A stretch of 64,000 nt of DNA, from the NCBI GenBank assembly GCA_947384285.1, contig CANDGI010000010.1, forward strand, positions 1-64,000. The letters are read 5' to 3'. Under the pieces are notes generated by a model, which was not told where the DNA came from, made no database searches, and saw only the letters and a list, made by a program, of their open reading frames with translations. Both the position numbers and the translations under genes were made by a program. Below, piece by piece: positions 1 through 7,897 of this stretch. Positions within the stretch are counted from its first letter, which is position 1. The number at the start of each line of letters is the position of its first letter. The DNA comes from an uncultured Lachnospiraceae bacterium. GTDB taxonomy: Bacteria; Bacillota; Clostridia; Lachnospirales; Lachnospiraceae.

Positions 1-38
1 AATTGTTCGTGTTGTTCTAAAATTTCTTTATTCTTCAT
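1..38 (-). CDS. 5' end of an unidentified gene running off the left edge
   Basis: An ATG at 38 on the minus strand opens a frame of 12 codons (begins MKNKEILEQHEQ) before the window ends. Its ATG overlaps the TGA of a short open stretch covering about 38-140 on the same strand, which reads LSLSIQEKLAFEEAVKHG and lacks a clear ATG in frame. This suggests translational coupling of two small genes downstream of rep. Too little is visible to name a product. Confidence 0.3.
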   Translation of the reverse strand, partial: MKNKEILEQHEQ

Positions 39-218
39 AATTTCATTTTTTCCAACAAATCAGCTAAATTTATTATACCATGCTTAACAGCCTCTTCAAA
101 GGCCAGTTTTTCTTGAATACTTAAACTCAAACTTCATAGCAAACTTCTCTCCGCACATGTTGTGCATAAAAAATTGAATAGACTTCTCCATTCGATAATA
201 TGCATTTTACTATAATAG

Positions 219-270
219 AGAGATAGTGCAATAGAAAAACTGCACTACCTCAATAAAAATTGCACTACCT
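219..270. repeat. Inverted and direct repeats just downstream of rep
   Basis: The 10-base word TGCACTACCT occurs at 241-250 and again at 261-270. An inverted copy (TAGTGCA, 223-229) lies upstream, so 219-229 and 241-251 can pair as an 11-bp stem with one mismatch. The stretch lies immediately after the rep stop codon. It could be a terminator, a Rep-binding iteron set or a regulatory hairpin; the sequence alone does not decide. Confidence 0.45.
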
Positions 271-283
271 AAAAATTTTTATT

Positions 284-1552
284 TTAGAATGGTACAGGAA
301 TAGCAAGTTTACCTCTTAAATTGTCAAATCCTTTTGGATTCCACAGTTGTACATAGGAAACCCACTGCACGGAAGAATCTGTTTCAACAGGCGGTTTTAC
401 ACCAACAGGCCCTTGTTTCATTGCAATAAATCTTTTACCCGTATGCTGATACACAGGTAAAAGTGCTTCTTCATCGCTCGCAGCACATTGATACATTTCC
501 CAAATTCCGCCTGTAAATCGTCTACAAAATGCGGTATATGTTTCAGGATTGTCTGTTTGCTCGTCTACATACTGCTGTTCAAATCGGTTATTACTTGTCA
601 AAATAATAGTATTCGATATGTTAAATTTATTTTCGTATCGGCATGGCAACTTTGTAATCTTGTTATCTAATAGATTCAACATTTGCTGTATTGTTAGCTG
701 GCTGTAAAATTCATCAAACAGAAGAACACTGTTATTTCTGTAATCATCAAATTTCATATCACTTTTTAAATTTGTGATTTGGGATACTTCATCATCCCCA
801 AATTTCCTTTTAATTCCTTCTGTTTTCCCACAACCTGCAGGTCCGCACAAATAATATACCTGTCGATTGACAGAGATACTTGTCTTTTCTTGTGCATTGG
901 TATGTTTAACGACCGAATCACTGTTTATAAATTCATTATATCGTTTCTGCTCGAAAGCGGATAACAATGCTGCCTTATGTGTTGTTGCGAAATGAATATC
1001 CCATGCTATCACTTCTTCCCACGAATCAAAATTCTCTAAAACATAGTCCAGTTTATCTTGTGAGGACATATTAAATTCAATTTCTTTTCTATAACCTTTT
1101 AAATGCTTGAATGGTTCAAAACTACCTATTTCCTGCATAGGCTTTACTACTGTATGCGACTTTTCTTTCCCTTTAAACAGCATACCAACAGGCTTTTCTA
1201 TGTACTGCCTTGCTTCTGTTGGGGAGCCATACCGCTTGTCTATATGTGCCCCTGTCAGCCTCTTTTGAATTGTGCTGAACCTAACTTTATTATCCAATTC
1301 CATGTAAAGGTGTATGTGCTTTTTGTTATTGTTGCTTATTTCTTCATCCCAACAGGCATATAATATTTTAAATTCTTTTTGTATGAAATCCGCTATGTTT
1401 TCATAATTTAAGTTTAAATCTGTCATAGGTTTTTCACCAATCACTATAAACCAAGATTTAGAACGATAGCCAGAACCATAATTGTGCCCTTTCGCCAGTT
1501 CATTTTCTAATGTTGTAGAAGTTAATACTTCTTTAGTTTCAATTTTCTCCAT
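284..1552 (-). CDS. rep: CRESS-like replication initiator (HUH endonuclease + SF3 helicase)
   Basis: This 422-residue protein would nick a replication origin and unwind DNA for rolling-circle replication. Seen directly: motif I-like WFIVIGE near residue 35, the HUH motif in KHIHLYMEL near 80, and motif III YIEK (catalytic Tyr) near 118. The C-terminal half has Walker A GPAGCGKTEG near 240, Walker B VLLFDEF near 280 and motif C IILTSNN near 320, the SF3 order. This matches Reps of eukaryotic CRESS-DNA viruses and related bacterial plasmids. ATG at 1552 is chosen because AGGAAAG precedes it; an in-frame ATG at 1585 would add 11 residues. The gene lies downstream of the integrase on the same strand, with the candidate origin between them. 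Confidence 0.9.
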   Translation of the reverse strand: MEKIETKEVLTSTTLENELAKGHNYGSGYRSKSWFIVIGEKPMTDLNLNYENIADFIQKEFKILYACWDEEISNNNKKHIHLYMELDNKVRFSTIQKRLTGAHIDKRYGSPTEARQYIEKPVGMLFKGKEKSHTVVKPMQEIGSFEPFKHLKGYRKEIEFNMSSQDKLDYVLENFDSWEEVIAWDIHFATTHKAALLSAFEQKRYNEFINSDSVVKHTNAQEKTSISVNRQVYYLCGPAGCGKTEGIKRKFGDDEVSQITNLKSDMKFDDYRNNSVLLFDEFYSQLTIQQMLNLLDNKITKLPCRYENKFNISNTIILTSNNRFEQQYVDEQTDNPETYTAFCRRFTGGIWEMYQCAASDEEALLPVYQHTGKRFIAMKQGPVGVKPPVETDSSVQWVSYVQLWNPKGFDNLRGKLAIPVPF

Positions 1553-1602
1553 ATTATTTCTTTCCTTTCTTCTTTTATCATTCAAGCAAGAATGGTACTT
1601 TT

Positions 1603-1643
1603 GCGGTCCCGGTGGTACTTTAAAAAAAGTACCACCAGACCGC
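1603..1643. promoter_or_regulatory. Extended inverted repeat in the rep leader
   Basis: GGTGGTACTT (1611-1620) and AAGTACCACC (1627-1636) are perfect inverted arms with a 6-base loop. They are flanked by the inverted hexamers GCGGTC (1603-1608) and GACCGC (1638-1643). The GCGGTC hexamer recurs on the minus strand at 1712-1717, touching the origin stem. This resembles iterons placed beside a rolling-circle origin, but a rep operator or attenuator is equally possible. Confidence 0.5.
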
Positions 1644-1714
1644 TACCTCTATTTGCTTGCTCAACCCTTGAAAATGCTTGATTTTTAAAAGAGTGGTGCG
1701 GAACTTTTGGTGAC

Positions 1715-1742
1715 CGCCCTAAGGTAATACTGCCTTAGGGCG
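1715..1742 (-). other. Candidate rolling-circle origin: stem-loop with CRESS nonamer
   Basis: On the minus strand a perfect 10-bp stem (CGCCCTAAGG and CCTTAGGGCG) encloses an 8-base loop. The loop plus the first base of the 3' arm reads CAGTATTAC, positions 1732-1724. Known CRESS-DNA viruses nick a nonamer of form NANTATTAC at the top of such a stem, and circoviruses use TAGTATTAC. It lies just upstream of rep on the rep sense strand, where an origin is expected. That it is the origin is inferred from sequence and position. Confidence 0.7.
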
Positions 1743-1814
1743 ATGGGCAACATTTTCAGTGGTTTGCACTATGATAGATTCTGTTTTCCCCAAATATTTT
1801 GAAAAATGGAACGA

Positions 1815-2714
1815 TCAAACTAAAGCAGTACAAATATATTCTTTCATCAGTTCAAATCTGTTCGCTCCATGTCCTAAATTAACAGAAACCTTTGACATAG
1901 CCTCTTTAACAGATAAACCACTTTCACGATATTCTTTATATTTTTTCGTAGCATATGCCTTTCTGCAAGTATGGAAAGCACCGTTTTGGATCACAATGCC
2001 ATTCTTTTTTAATTCTCTACGGAAAGCCTGTTCTAAAGATTGATGTTGAATGGGGCATATTCTCCCCTGTTCCTTTTCTTTGAATTGCTCCAAAATCTGT
2101 TTCTGCTTTTCTGTTTCCGCTAGAATGAAGCGGCTTCTTTTCCCTTTGCTGTCTATAATGGAAATATCGTTGCTTTTGATATCTTCAAATTTTAGCTTTG
2201 CACTTTCCGCAGCTCTTAACCCGAAATGATAAGATAGGGTAAGTGCTTTTTTCAGATTTTGGTTACTTGTACTCTTTATAAGTATTTTAAAGTCATTTTG
2301 CGATAACATAACATTTCTTATTTTTCCACCGCCATTTTTGCAGCTTGTAGGAATCACATCACAATGATATGTAACATTGCAGTGATATTTTGCATTAACA
2401 CACTTTTCCAATTTCGAGAATAAAGAATTAAATTGATTCAAAGTTAGTTGACTGCAATTTCTTGTTTTGGAATTTAAAAAAGCTTGTATATGTTCTGTAC
2501 CTATTTCATTTGCTTTATGTATCTCTGGATATGATTCTCTCATAAAATTGGCAAAATTAGCTGATAAATCTATAAGGTTACTTCGTGCCGAGTAGGAATA
2601 AATCTTATCTGTATTTCTTATCCCGTTTGCTTTATCTGCATGTTTATCCATATTTTCTTTGAAACTATTGTTAATTGCTTGCAAAAACTGATATTTTAAA
2701 TTTCTTCTTGCCAT
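1815..2714 (-). CDS. int: Tyrosine recombinase / integrase
   Basis: The 299-residue protein has the catalytic set of tyrosine recombinases: Arg in GLRAAESAKL near residue 165, a Lys in SKGKRSRF near 190, HTCRK (HxxR) near 250, LGHG near 280 and a Tyr in the last ten residues (EYICTALV). The N-terminal 110 residues look like a SAM-like core-binding domain. It probably integrates and excises the element that carries rep. It is preceded by paired TGTATAA-type repeats at 2889-2990 that could be binding sites. The ATG at 2714 has a purine-rich run (AAGGGGG) before it. Confidence 0.9.
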   Translation of the reverse strand: MARRNLKYQFLQAINNSFKENMDKHADKANGIRNTDKIYSYSARSNLIDLSANFANFMRESYPEIHKANEIGTEHIQAFLNSKTRNCSQLTLNQFNSLFSKLEKCVNAKYHCNVTYHCDVIPTSCKNGGGKIRNVMLSQNDFKILIKSTSNQNLKKALTLSYHFGLRAAESAKLKFEDIKSNDISIIDSKGKRSRFILAETEKQKQILEQFKEKEQGRICPIQHQSLEQAFRRELKKNGIVIQNGAFHTCRKAYATKKYKEYRESGLSVKEAMSKVSVNLGHGANRFELMKEYICTALV

Positions 2715-3215
2715 TTTCCCCCTTAATGCTTACACCCTACACATATTATAATAATAAAAAGCAGATTGCTCCGCACATTTTCAGACTACTTCTGCCGCAC
2801 CGATACAGGCACAGCCTAAATGGAATCCCCAACAACACGATAGGATTCATTCCCCATTACAGGGACAAAACTTGTATACCCCCCCTTCTGTATAATACCC
2901 ATACCACCCATTACAAAAACAGACTGTCCTGCAAAGGATCAGCCTGCCTCTTTATGGGTGTTATACAATCTGAATTGCCTTGTATAACACTTTATTCAAT
3001 GAAGAAATAAAATGGATTGGCAATTCATAAACCAGACTTCCCTGTTTATCAATTTACCTTTTCTATTACAGTCACAAATATGTAACTGTCCTTTATATCT
3101 TGATGATATATTATATTCTAAACGGAGAATAGAAATATCATTCAAAAAAAATGTATGATTCCATATAAAAATATGATATCATTAAGTTGACAAACGGGAT
3201 TTGTGGGAGGAAAAT
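2715..3215. other. Intergenic region with inverted repeats upstream of int
   Basis: About 500 bp without a convincing gene. TGTATAATACCCATA at 2889-2903 is matched in inverted orientation at 2953-2967 with one mismatch. GTGTTATACAA (2958-2968) and TTGTATAACAC (2980-2990) form a perfect 11-bp inverted repeat. The shared TGTATAA core suggests a recombinase or regulator binding array, or a terminator plus operator. The rest is AT-rich leader of the following gene. Confidence 0.45.
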
Positions 3216-3677
3216 ATGAAAGCTGAAAGGTGTGTTAAGGAGTCTTTTGTTGTGATAGGAAAAGTGGGTTCAACTTTAGACGGAGAGGGTTTTATTCAAA
3301 GATTATGGGATGATGCAAATTCTCACTTTGGAGAAGTTCAACATTTGGCTAAGAAAGATGCGAATGGAAATATTAGCGGTATTTGGGGTGCTATGTCTGA
3401 TTTTTCGCACTCATTCAATCCGTGGGAAGATTTTAACAAAGGACTCTATCTTGCTGGGGTAGAATGCAGGGAGGATGCAGAAGCCCCCAACGGTTGGACA
3501 AAATGGATTATTCCTGGCTATGAATATATTTATATAGAATGTGAAAATGATTCTACCTTTTCAGAGGCAATAAAATATCTGGAAGATAATGCTATTCCAT
3601 TAGTAGGAGCAGTCCATGATTTTACTTGTCCACAGACAGGGAAGAATTATATGTTTTTTCCAATTAGAAAGCTATAA
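3216..3677 (+). CDS. GyrI-like / effector-binding domain protein
   Basis: A 153-residue protein that looks like a free-standing AraC effector-binding (GyrI-like) domain: a beta-rich repeat with GKVGSTLDGEG near the start, WTKWIIPGYEYIYIE near residue 105 and a C-terminal TGKNYMFFPI strand. Such domains bind small amphipathic ligands when fused to MerR or AraC DNA-binding domains, but none is present here. Start at 3216 follows GGGAGGAAA. It may be cargo of the integrated element because it lies inside the candidate attachment site. Function is uncertain. Confidence 0.7.
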   Translation: MKAERCVKESFVVIGKVGSTLDGEGFIQRLWDDANSHFGEVQHLAKKDANGNISGIWGAMSDFSHSFNPWEDFNKGLYLAGVECREDAEAPNGWTKWIIPGYEYIYIECENDSTFSEAIKYLEDNAIPLVGAVHDFTCPQTGKNYMFFPIRKL

Positions 3678-3712
3678 ATAAATTCTATTTTGTTGGATAA
3701 AAGCATAAACAA

Positions 3713-3751
3713 GAGGTTGTTAGAAAAAAACTGTCTAACAACCTCTGCAAC
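3713..3751 (+). terminator. Hairpin terminator-like structure
   Basis: GAGGTTGTTAG (3713-3723) and CTAACAACCTC (3735-3745) are perfect 11-bp arms. The sequence ends the transcript of the effector-binding protein, although no long T tract follows. Confidence 0.55.
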
Positions 3752-3829
3752 AATTATCTTTCGTAAAAACTTGTAAACTGTTTGCTTCGCAAATTTTTTC
3801 TTTCAGAAAAAACAGGCAGTTGACAAGCT

Positions 3830-3930
3830 GGTTACACTTTGGGTTACACTTGATTAGCTGATGTGCGGAAAGCTCCTTTCTATGAGGGTTTACGATGTGT
3901 GGAAATTCGTTCAAGTCCCATCTTCCGCAT
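3830..3930. other. Candidate attachment site (tRNA 3' end plus arm-type repeats)
   Basis: TTCAAGTCCCATCTTCCGCA at 3910-3929 reads like the T loop, T-stem 3' strand, acceptor 3' strand and discriminator A of a tRNA, possibly tRNA-Leu. No matching tRNA 5' half is present upstream. A tRNA-style terminator follows at 3945-3976. Just upstream, GGTTACACTT occurs twice (3830-3839 and 3842-3851), like arm-type integrase sites. This fits the tRNA-fragment end of an integrated element, with the intact tRNA at the other end outside the window. Confidence 0.5.
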
Positions 3931-3944
3931 TGGTTTAAAGTATG

Positions 3945-3976
3945 GAAACCTTAAAGCTTTGAGGTTTCTTTTTTTT
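3945..3976 (+). terminator. Rho-independent terminator after the tRNA remnant
   Basis: GAAACCTTAAAGCTTTGAGGTTTC forms a hairpin followed by a run of T residues ending near 3976. It sits where a tRNA gene terminator is expected, supporting the reading of 3910-3929 as a tRNA 3' end. Confidence 0.75.
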
Positions 3977-4081
3977 GAGCAATTGTATACAGATTAGTTC
4001 CTAATAAAAGCCTATTTCATTTTTGAGGAGGAAGCGTTATAATAAAGCTGCCAGAAAATGTGAATTTGAGGAGGTACTGGG

Positions 4082-4669
4082 ATGGATACACGTATAGAAA
4101 AGCAATTGGCATTTTCTTTGGAAATTGACAAAGAAAAAAACATATTCAGGCAGACTCATCTGTCTAATAGCGGCAGAAATGAAAATGATGCCGAGCATGC
4201 GTGGCATATTGCGTTGATGGCATATCTTTTCCGAGAATATGCCAACGAGAAGATAGACATTGCGAAGGTAATGCTTATGTGTTTGATTCACGATATTGTA
4301 GAAATTGATGCAGGAGACACTTACGCCTATGATACCAAGGGCCTGCAAACGCAGAAAGCCAGAGAAGACGCTGCAAAGGAACGTATATTTTCAATTCTCC
4401 CTGAAGACCAAAGAATAGAACTTACGGAATTGTTTGATGAATTTGAGGCATATGAAACTGCGGAATCTAAATTTGCACATGCCATGGATAACTTTCAGCC
4501 CCTTATGCTGAATAACAGTAATGGCGGCAATGATTGGCGGGAACATGGGGTTACGGCAGAGCAAGTATATAAAAGACAAGGAAAAACAAAACTAGGTTCA
4601 GAGGAATTGTTTAAGGTGACAGACCAGATTATTCAGGAAAATATACAAAAAGGTAATTTGAAGGAATAG
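4082..4669 (+). CDS. HD domain phosphohydrolase (YfbR-like)
   Basis: A 195-residue protein with an HD-family metal site: His in NDAEHAWH near residue 38, the HD pair in CLIHDIVEIDAGD near 70, and an Asp in HAMDNFQP near 138. The length and the HDIVEIDAGD block match the YfbR/HD_3 group, whose studied members dephosphorylate nucleoside monophosphates or related metabolites. ATG at 4082 follows GAGGAGG. It is transcribed alone, just outside the integrated element. The substrate cannot be read from sequence. Confidence 0.85.
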   Translation: MDTRIEKQLAFSLEIDKEKNIFRQTHLSNSGRNENDAEHAWHIALMAYLFREYANEKIDIAKVMLMCLIHDIVEIDAGDTYAYDTKGLQTQKAREDAAKERIFSILPEDQRIELTELFDEFEAYETAESKFAHAMDNFQPLMLNNSNGGNDWREHGVTAEQVYKRQGKTKLGSEELFKVTDQIIQENIQKGNLKE

Positions 4670-4704
4670 GCGCTTCCAATTTGCCGAATCAAAGTATAAA
4701 TCAG

Positions 4705-5007
4705 GAGGCTGCTGGAGCGTGTTTGAAAATCCATTCCCCCAATCTGCACGAAGGAATCCACCAGGCTTCGCATCTGATACCCCCCTTAGTGCAAAGCACG
4801 CTCCGTTTTGCGCGGTATTTGCACCATCAGATTGAACATTAGTAGTTCAATCTGCATGAATTCAGGTTGCATAGCCCGCTATGCGCCCTTCATTTGGTGT
4901 AAATCCCCGCAGGGCGACTTCAGTGTCCCGCAAACTGTGACGTACGTCTTGGAGTAAGCAGTTTTCAGGCACTCCCCTAGCACTAAGGAGAACTGCCTAA
5001 CAGCCTC
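4705..5007 (+). ncRNA. Candidate structured RNA (multi-branched)
   Basis: Nested complementarity suggests a folded RNA of about 300 nt. GAGGCTG (4705-4711) can pair with CAGCCTC (5001-5007). A stem of GCGG plus ATTTGCACCA (4812-4826) pairs with TGGTGTAAAT plus CCGC (4895-4910). It encloses two hairpins: 4828-4837 with 4845-4854 (10 bp) and GCATAG/CTATGC at 4869-4884. Another hairpin pairs 4958-4966 with 4988-4996. No coding frame explains this. It could be an ncRNA, a non-autonomous repeat element or both; the strand is inferred from G-U pairing. Confidence 0.45.
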
Positions 5008-5015
5008 TAACCTAA

Positions 5016-5234
5016 TTATCTTCGTGTATAGACTAAATCTGTCATACCATTGTAGGACTGCGTGTGAAGCAGTTTTAACGGAATCTCATGTTCTATATTA
5101 TGGGTGATTACATAGGTCATGAAATCCTTATATACCCATTCCTTGGGAGAAAGTTCAGCACTGACTTGATGATAAGTATTCCAGCCCATTAAAATTGTAT
5201 CAATGTTCTTTACAAATTCAGGGTATTTTTCCAA
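5016..5234 (-). pseudogene. Remnant of a DHFR/RibD-C family gene
   Basis: The 72-codon frame reads like two conserved parts of a dihydrofolate-reductase-like protein joined together: a central NIDTILMGWNTYHQV block with FMTYVITH, then directly the C-terminal end LLHTQSYNGMTDLVYTRR. The usual N-terminal third and the segment between these blocks (normally about 60 residues) are missing. No continuation is visible upstream of 5234. It is best read as a decayed gene with an internal deletion. Family assignment is from remembered motifs. Confidence 0.65.
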
Positions 5235-5318
5235 GATTTTTTATTATGGTGCAGGTGAATATATAACTTAAATATCTCCTGATTTCTTTTTAGCATTTCG
5301 GTTAAGGCATATTTGAAT

Positions 5319-5368
5319 CTGGCGGACATTTCTAAAGCATTTTCCTAACACGCTTTAGCAGCCGCCAG
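5319..5368. repeat. Nested hairpin, related to the left edge of the structured region
   Basis: CTGGCGG (5319-5325) pairs with CCGCCAG (5362-5368), and inside it CTAAAGC (5332-5338) pairs with GCTTTAG (5352-5358). The reverse complement of 5341-5372 resembles 4704-4728 (GGCTGCT..AGCGTGTT in both). The interval 4704-5372 is therefore bounded by imperfect inverted repeats of roughly 25 bp, as in a MITE-like element. Confidence 0.45.
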
Positions 5369-5416
5369 CAGGCTTTTTACCTTTCAGTAAACAGTCCATT
5401 TTTTTAAAAATGATTC

Positions 5417-5444
5417 TTGACAATAAAAAATATTTGCATATAAT
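5417..5444 (+). promoter_or_regulatory. SigA-type promoter for the MarR-ABC operon
   Basis: TTGACA at 5417-5422 and TATAAT at 5439-5444, both perfect consensus, are separated by 16 bp. The leader to the MarR start is about 115 nt and contains a short ACGCC..GGCGT inverted repeat near 5510. Confidence 0.8.
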
Positions 5445-5562
5445 AGTTCTATATAAAACAATTCATATGTTTGCTTTATTAGCGCAAGGCATCCTGTTCT
5501 GGTTATCTGACGCCCTATCATGGCGTATGGCTATTATAGTAGATAAGGAGGAGAATTATGGA

Positions 5563-6072
5563 ATGAGAAGGAAGGATACACTGGGATTTCTTATTAAAAC
5601 ATTAGATAATTTGTTTTTCCGGAATATGTTCGCATACGAGACCAGGCAAAGAGGCGTAGATGAAGTAACGGTTATGCATGCTTGGATTCTAGGATTTTTG
5701 TATGAGAATGATGGCAAAGATATTTTTCAAAAAGATATCGAAACAGAGTTTTCCATTGCAAGGTCTACGGTTACCAGTATCGTAAAGCTCATGGAGAAAA
5801 AGGGATATATCTGCCGGGAATCAGTGGAGAAAGACGGCCGTTTGAAAAAGCTGGCGCTGACGGAAGTGGGCAGAAGAACCCATGAGCGGCATATTGGCGA
5901 TATAGATATCCTGGAAGAACAGTGCCGGAGGAATATTGCGCCGGAGGAAATGAAAGTATTTCTTACAGTGGCAGGAAAGCTGAAACAGAATCTGGAGGAG
6001 GACATTGCCCATAGCTATTCGCAGCCGGAGGATTCTGAGGAGAAACAGGGAAAGCACCGTTGTGATAAGTAA
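5563..6072 (+). CDS. MarR family transcriptional regulator
   Basis: A 169-residue winged-helix regulator. The recognition helix region FQKDIETEFSIARSTVTSIVKLMEKKGYI near residues 55-83 and the wing ESVEKDGRLKKLALTEVG are typical MarR features. The ATG at 5563 follows AAGGAGGAG; the longer frame from 5410 runs back over the promoter and is not used. The gene is first in an operon with two ABC exporter genes, a common arrangement in which the MarR protein represses its own exporter. The ligand is unknown. Confidence 0.9.
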   Translation: MRRKDTLGFLIKTLDNLFFRNMFAYETRQRGVDEVTVMHAWILGFLYENDGKDIFQKDIETEFSIARSTVTSIVKLMEKKGYICRESVEKDGRLKKLALTEVGRRTHERHIGDIDILEEQCRRNIAPEEMKVFLTVAGKLKQNLEEDIAHSYSQPEDSEEKQGKHRCDK

Positions 6073-6145
6073 GCGTAAGGTGGATGATTCCTTGCTGGCT
6101 GTAAGGAAGTTTAACCATAAAAATATTGAAGCAGGAGGGAAAAGA

Positions 6146-7897
6146 ATGGTAAAAACAATATTAGGGCAGGTGAAAGAGTTTAAGAAAGACTCTTTGATTA
6201 CCCCTGTCTGCATGATACTGGAAGTTATTATGGAGATGATTATTCCATTGCTGATGGCTGCAGTCATTGATAACGGCGTGGAAAAGGGTGATATGGGTTA
6301 TATTTATAAAACAGGCGCAGTGATGATGCTGATGGCGCTGTTGGGGCTTGCAGCAGGAATTATGGGGGCAAAATATGCAGCCAGCGCATCCACAGGGCTT
6401 GCAAAGAATTTGAGAATTGCCATGTTTGACAATATTCAAAGCTTTTCTTTTGCCAACATTGATAAATTTTCCACTGCAGGACTGGTGACGCGTTTGACCA
6501 CAGACGTTACCAATATCCAGAATGCTTATCAGATGATACTGCGCATGTGTGTGCGTGCGCCGATTAGTATGATAACTGCTATGATTATGGCATTTTTAAT
6601 CAATGGGAAACTGGCAAGCGTTTATCTGGCTGCGGTAATTATATTGGGTTTTTGCCTGTTTTTGATTATGCGCAGAGCCACCACATATTTCAAGGAAATC
6701 TTTCCAAGATATGACGACTTAAATGCCAGCGTACAGGAGAATGTTTCCGCAATCCGCGTGGTGAAGGCTTATGTGCGGGAGGATTATGAGAATGATAAAT
6801 TTAAGAAGGCCAGCAAAAATATTTACGATATGTTCACCAAAGCAGAAAATATATTGACCTGGAATGCGCCTTTGATGCAGGTGGCAGTCTACGGATGTAT
6901 TCTGGCTATAAGCTGGCTGGGAGCCAAAATGATTATCACGGATGCTTTAACTACAGGCCAGCTTATGAGTTTGATGACCTACTGTATGAATATATTGATG
7001 AGCCTTATGATGTTATCCATGATTTTTGTTATGGTAACTATGAGTATGGCCAGCGCAGAGCGTATTGCGGAGGTTTTAAACGAGACAAGCAGCTTGTCTA
7101 ATCCTCAGCATCCGGTTACGGAGGTGCCGGATGGAAGGATTGTTTTTGAGCATGTGGACTTTGCGTACAGCAAAGATAGTGAGGAGCCGGTATTAAAGGA
7201 CATCAATCTGGAAATCCATGCAGGAGAAACCATCGGCATTATTGGCGGAACTGGAAGCGCAAAGTCCAGCCTGGTAAACCTCATCAGCCGTTTGTATGAT
7301 GTGACAGCTGGGAGTGTGTCGGTGGGAGGCATTAACGTAAAAGAGTATGATATGGAGGAATTGCGCAACCAGGTATCCGTGGTGCTTCAGAAAAATGTAT
7401 TATTTTCTGGCACTATTCTGGAAAATCTTCGCTGGGGAGACAAAAATGCTACCAGGGAAGAGTGTATCCGGGTATGTAAAATGGCCTGCGCCCATGAATT
7501 CATCGAACAGTTTAAAGACCAGTATGATACCTATATTGAGCAGGGAGGAAGCAATTTGTCTGGCGGGCAGAAGCAGCGGCTTTGCATTGCCAGGGCTTTA
7601 TTAAAGAAACCAAAGATTTTGATTTTGGATGATTCTACCAGTGCCGTGGATACGGCTACCGACAGCAGAATCCGGCATGCCTTTGCCACTGAGATACCAG
7701 ATACTACAAAATTGATTATTGCACAGCGTGTTTCCAGCGTGCAGAATGCAGACAGGATTATTGTCATGGACAATGGAAGGGCAGCAGATTTTGGCACCCA
7801 TGAAGAATTATTGAAGAACAGTGAGATATATCGTGATGTTTATGAATCCCAGACCGGAGGCGGCGGAGATTTTGATCAGCAGGGAGGTGGCAGATAA
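6146..7897 (+). CDS. ABC exporter half-transporter with a degenerate ATP site
   Basis: A 583-residue protein: six membrane helices in the first 300 residues, then a nucleotide-binding domain. The Walker A reads GGTGSAKSS near residue 365 (Ala where Gly is usual). The signature is LSGGQKQR near 470. Walker B ends in Asp (LILDDS, near 490) instead of the catalytic Glu. This is the degenerate partner of heterodimeric multidrug exporters such as TM287/288 or BmrCD. ATG at 6146 follows AGGAGGG. Its TAA overlaps the next ATG by one base, so the pair is translationally coupled. Confidence 0.92.
   Translation: MVKTILGQVKEFKKDSLITPVCMILEVIMEMIIPLLMAAVIDNGVEKGDMGYIYKTGAVMMLMALLGLAAGIMGAKYAASASTGLAKNLRIAMFDNIQSFSFANIDKFSTAGLVTRLTTDVTNIQNAYQMILRMCVRAPISMITAMIMAFLINGKLASVYLAAVIILGFCLFLIMRRATTYFKEIFPRYDDLNASVQENVSAIRVVKAYVREDYENDKFKKASKNIYDMFTKAENILTWNAPLMQVAVYGCILAISWLGAKMIITDALTTGQLMSLMTYCMNILMSLMMLSMIFVMVTMSMASAERIAEVLNETSSLSNPQHPVTEVPDGRIVFEHVDFAYSKDSEEPVLKDINLEIHAGETIGIIGGTGSAKSSLVNLISRLYDVTAGSVSVGGINVKEYDMEELRNQVSVVLQKNVLFSGTILENLRWGDKNATREECIRVCKMACAHEFIEQFKDQYDTYIEQGGSNLSGGQKQRLCIARALLKKPKILILDDSTSAVDTATDSRIRHAFATEIPDTTKLIIAQRVSSVQNADRIIVMDNGRAADFGTHEELLKNSEIYRDVYESQTGGGGDFDQQGGGR

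Noticed and set aside
3861..3929. Complete tRNA gene (TGCGGAA at 3864 and TTCCGCA at 3923 could form an acceptor stem)
   Set aside because: Spacing and the intervening sequence give no D or anticodon arm; only the 3' end resembles a tRNA.
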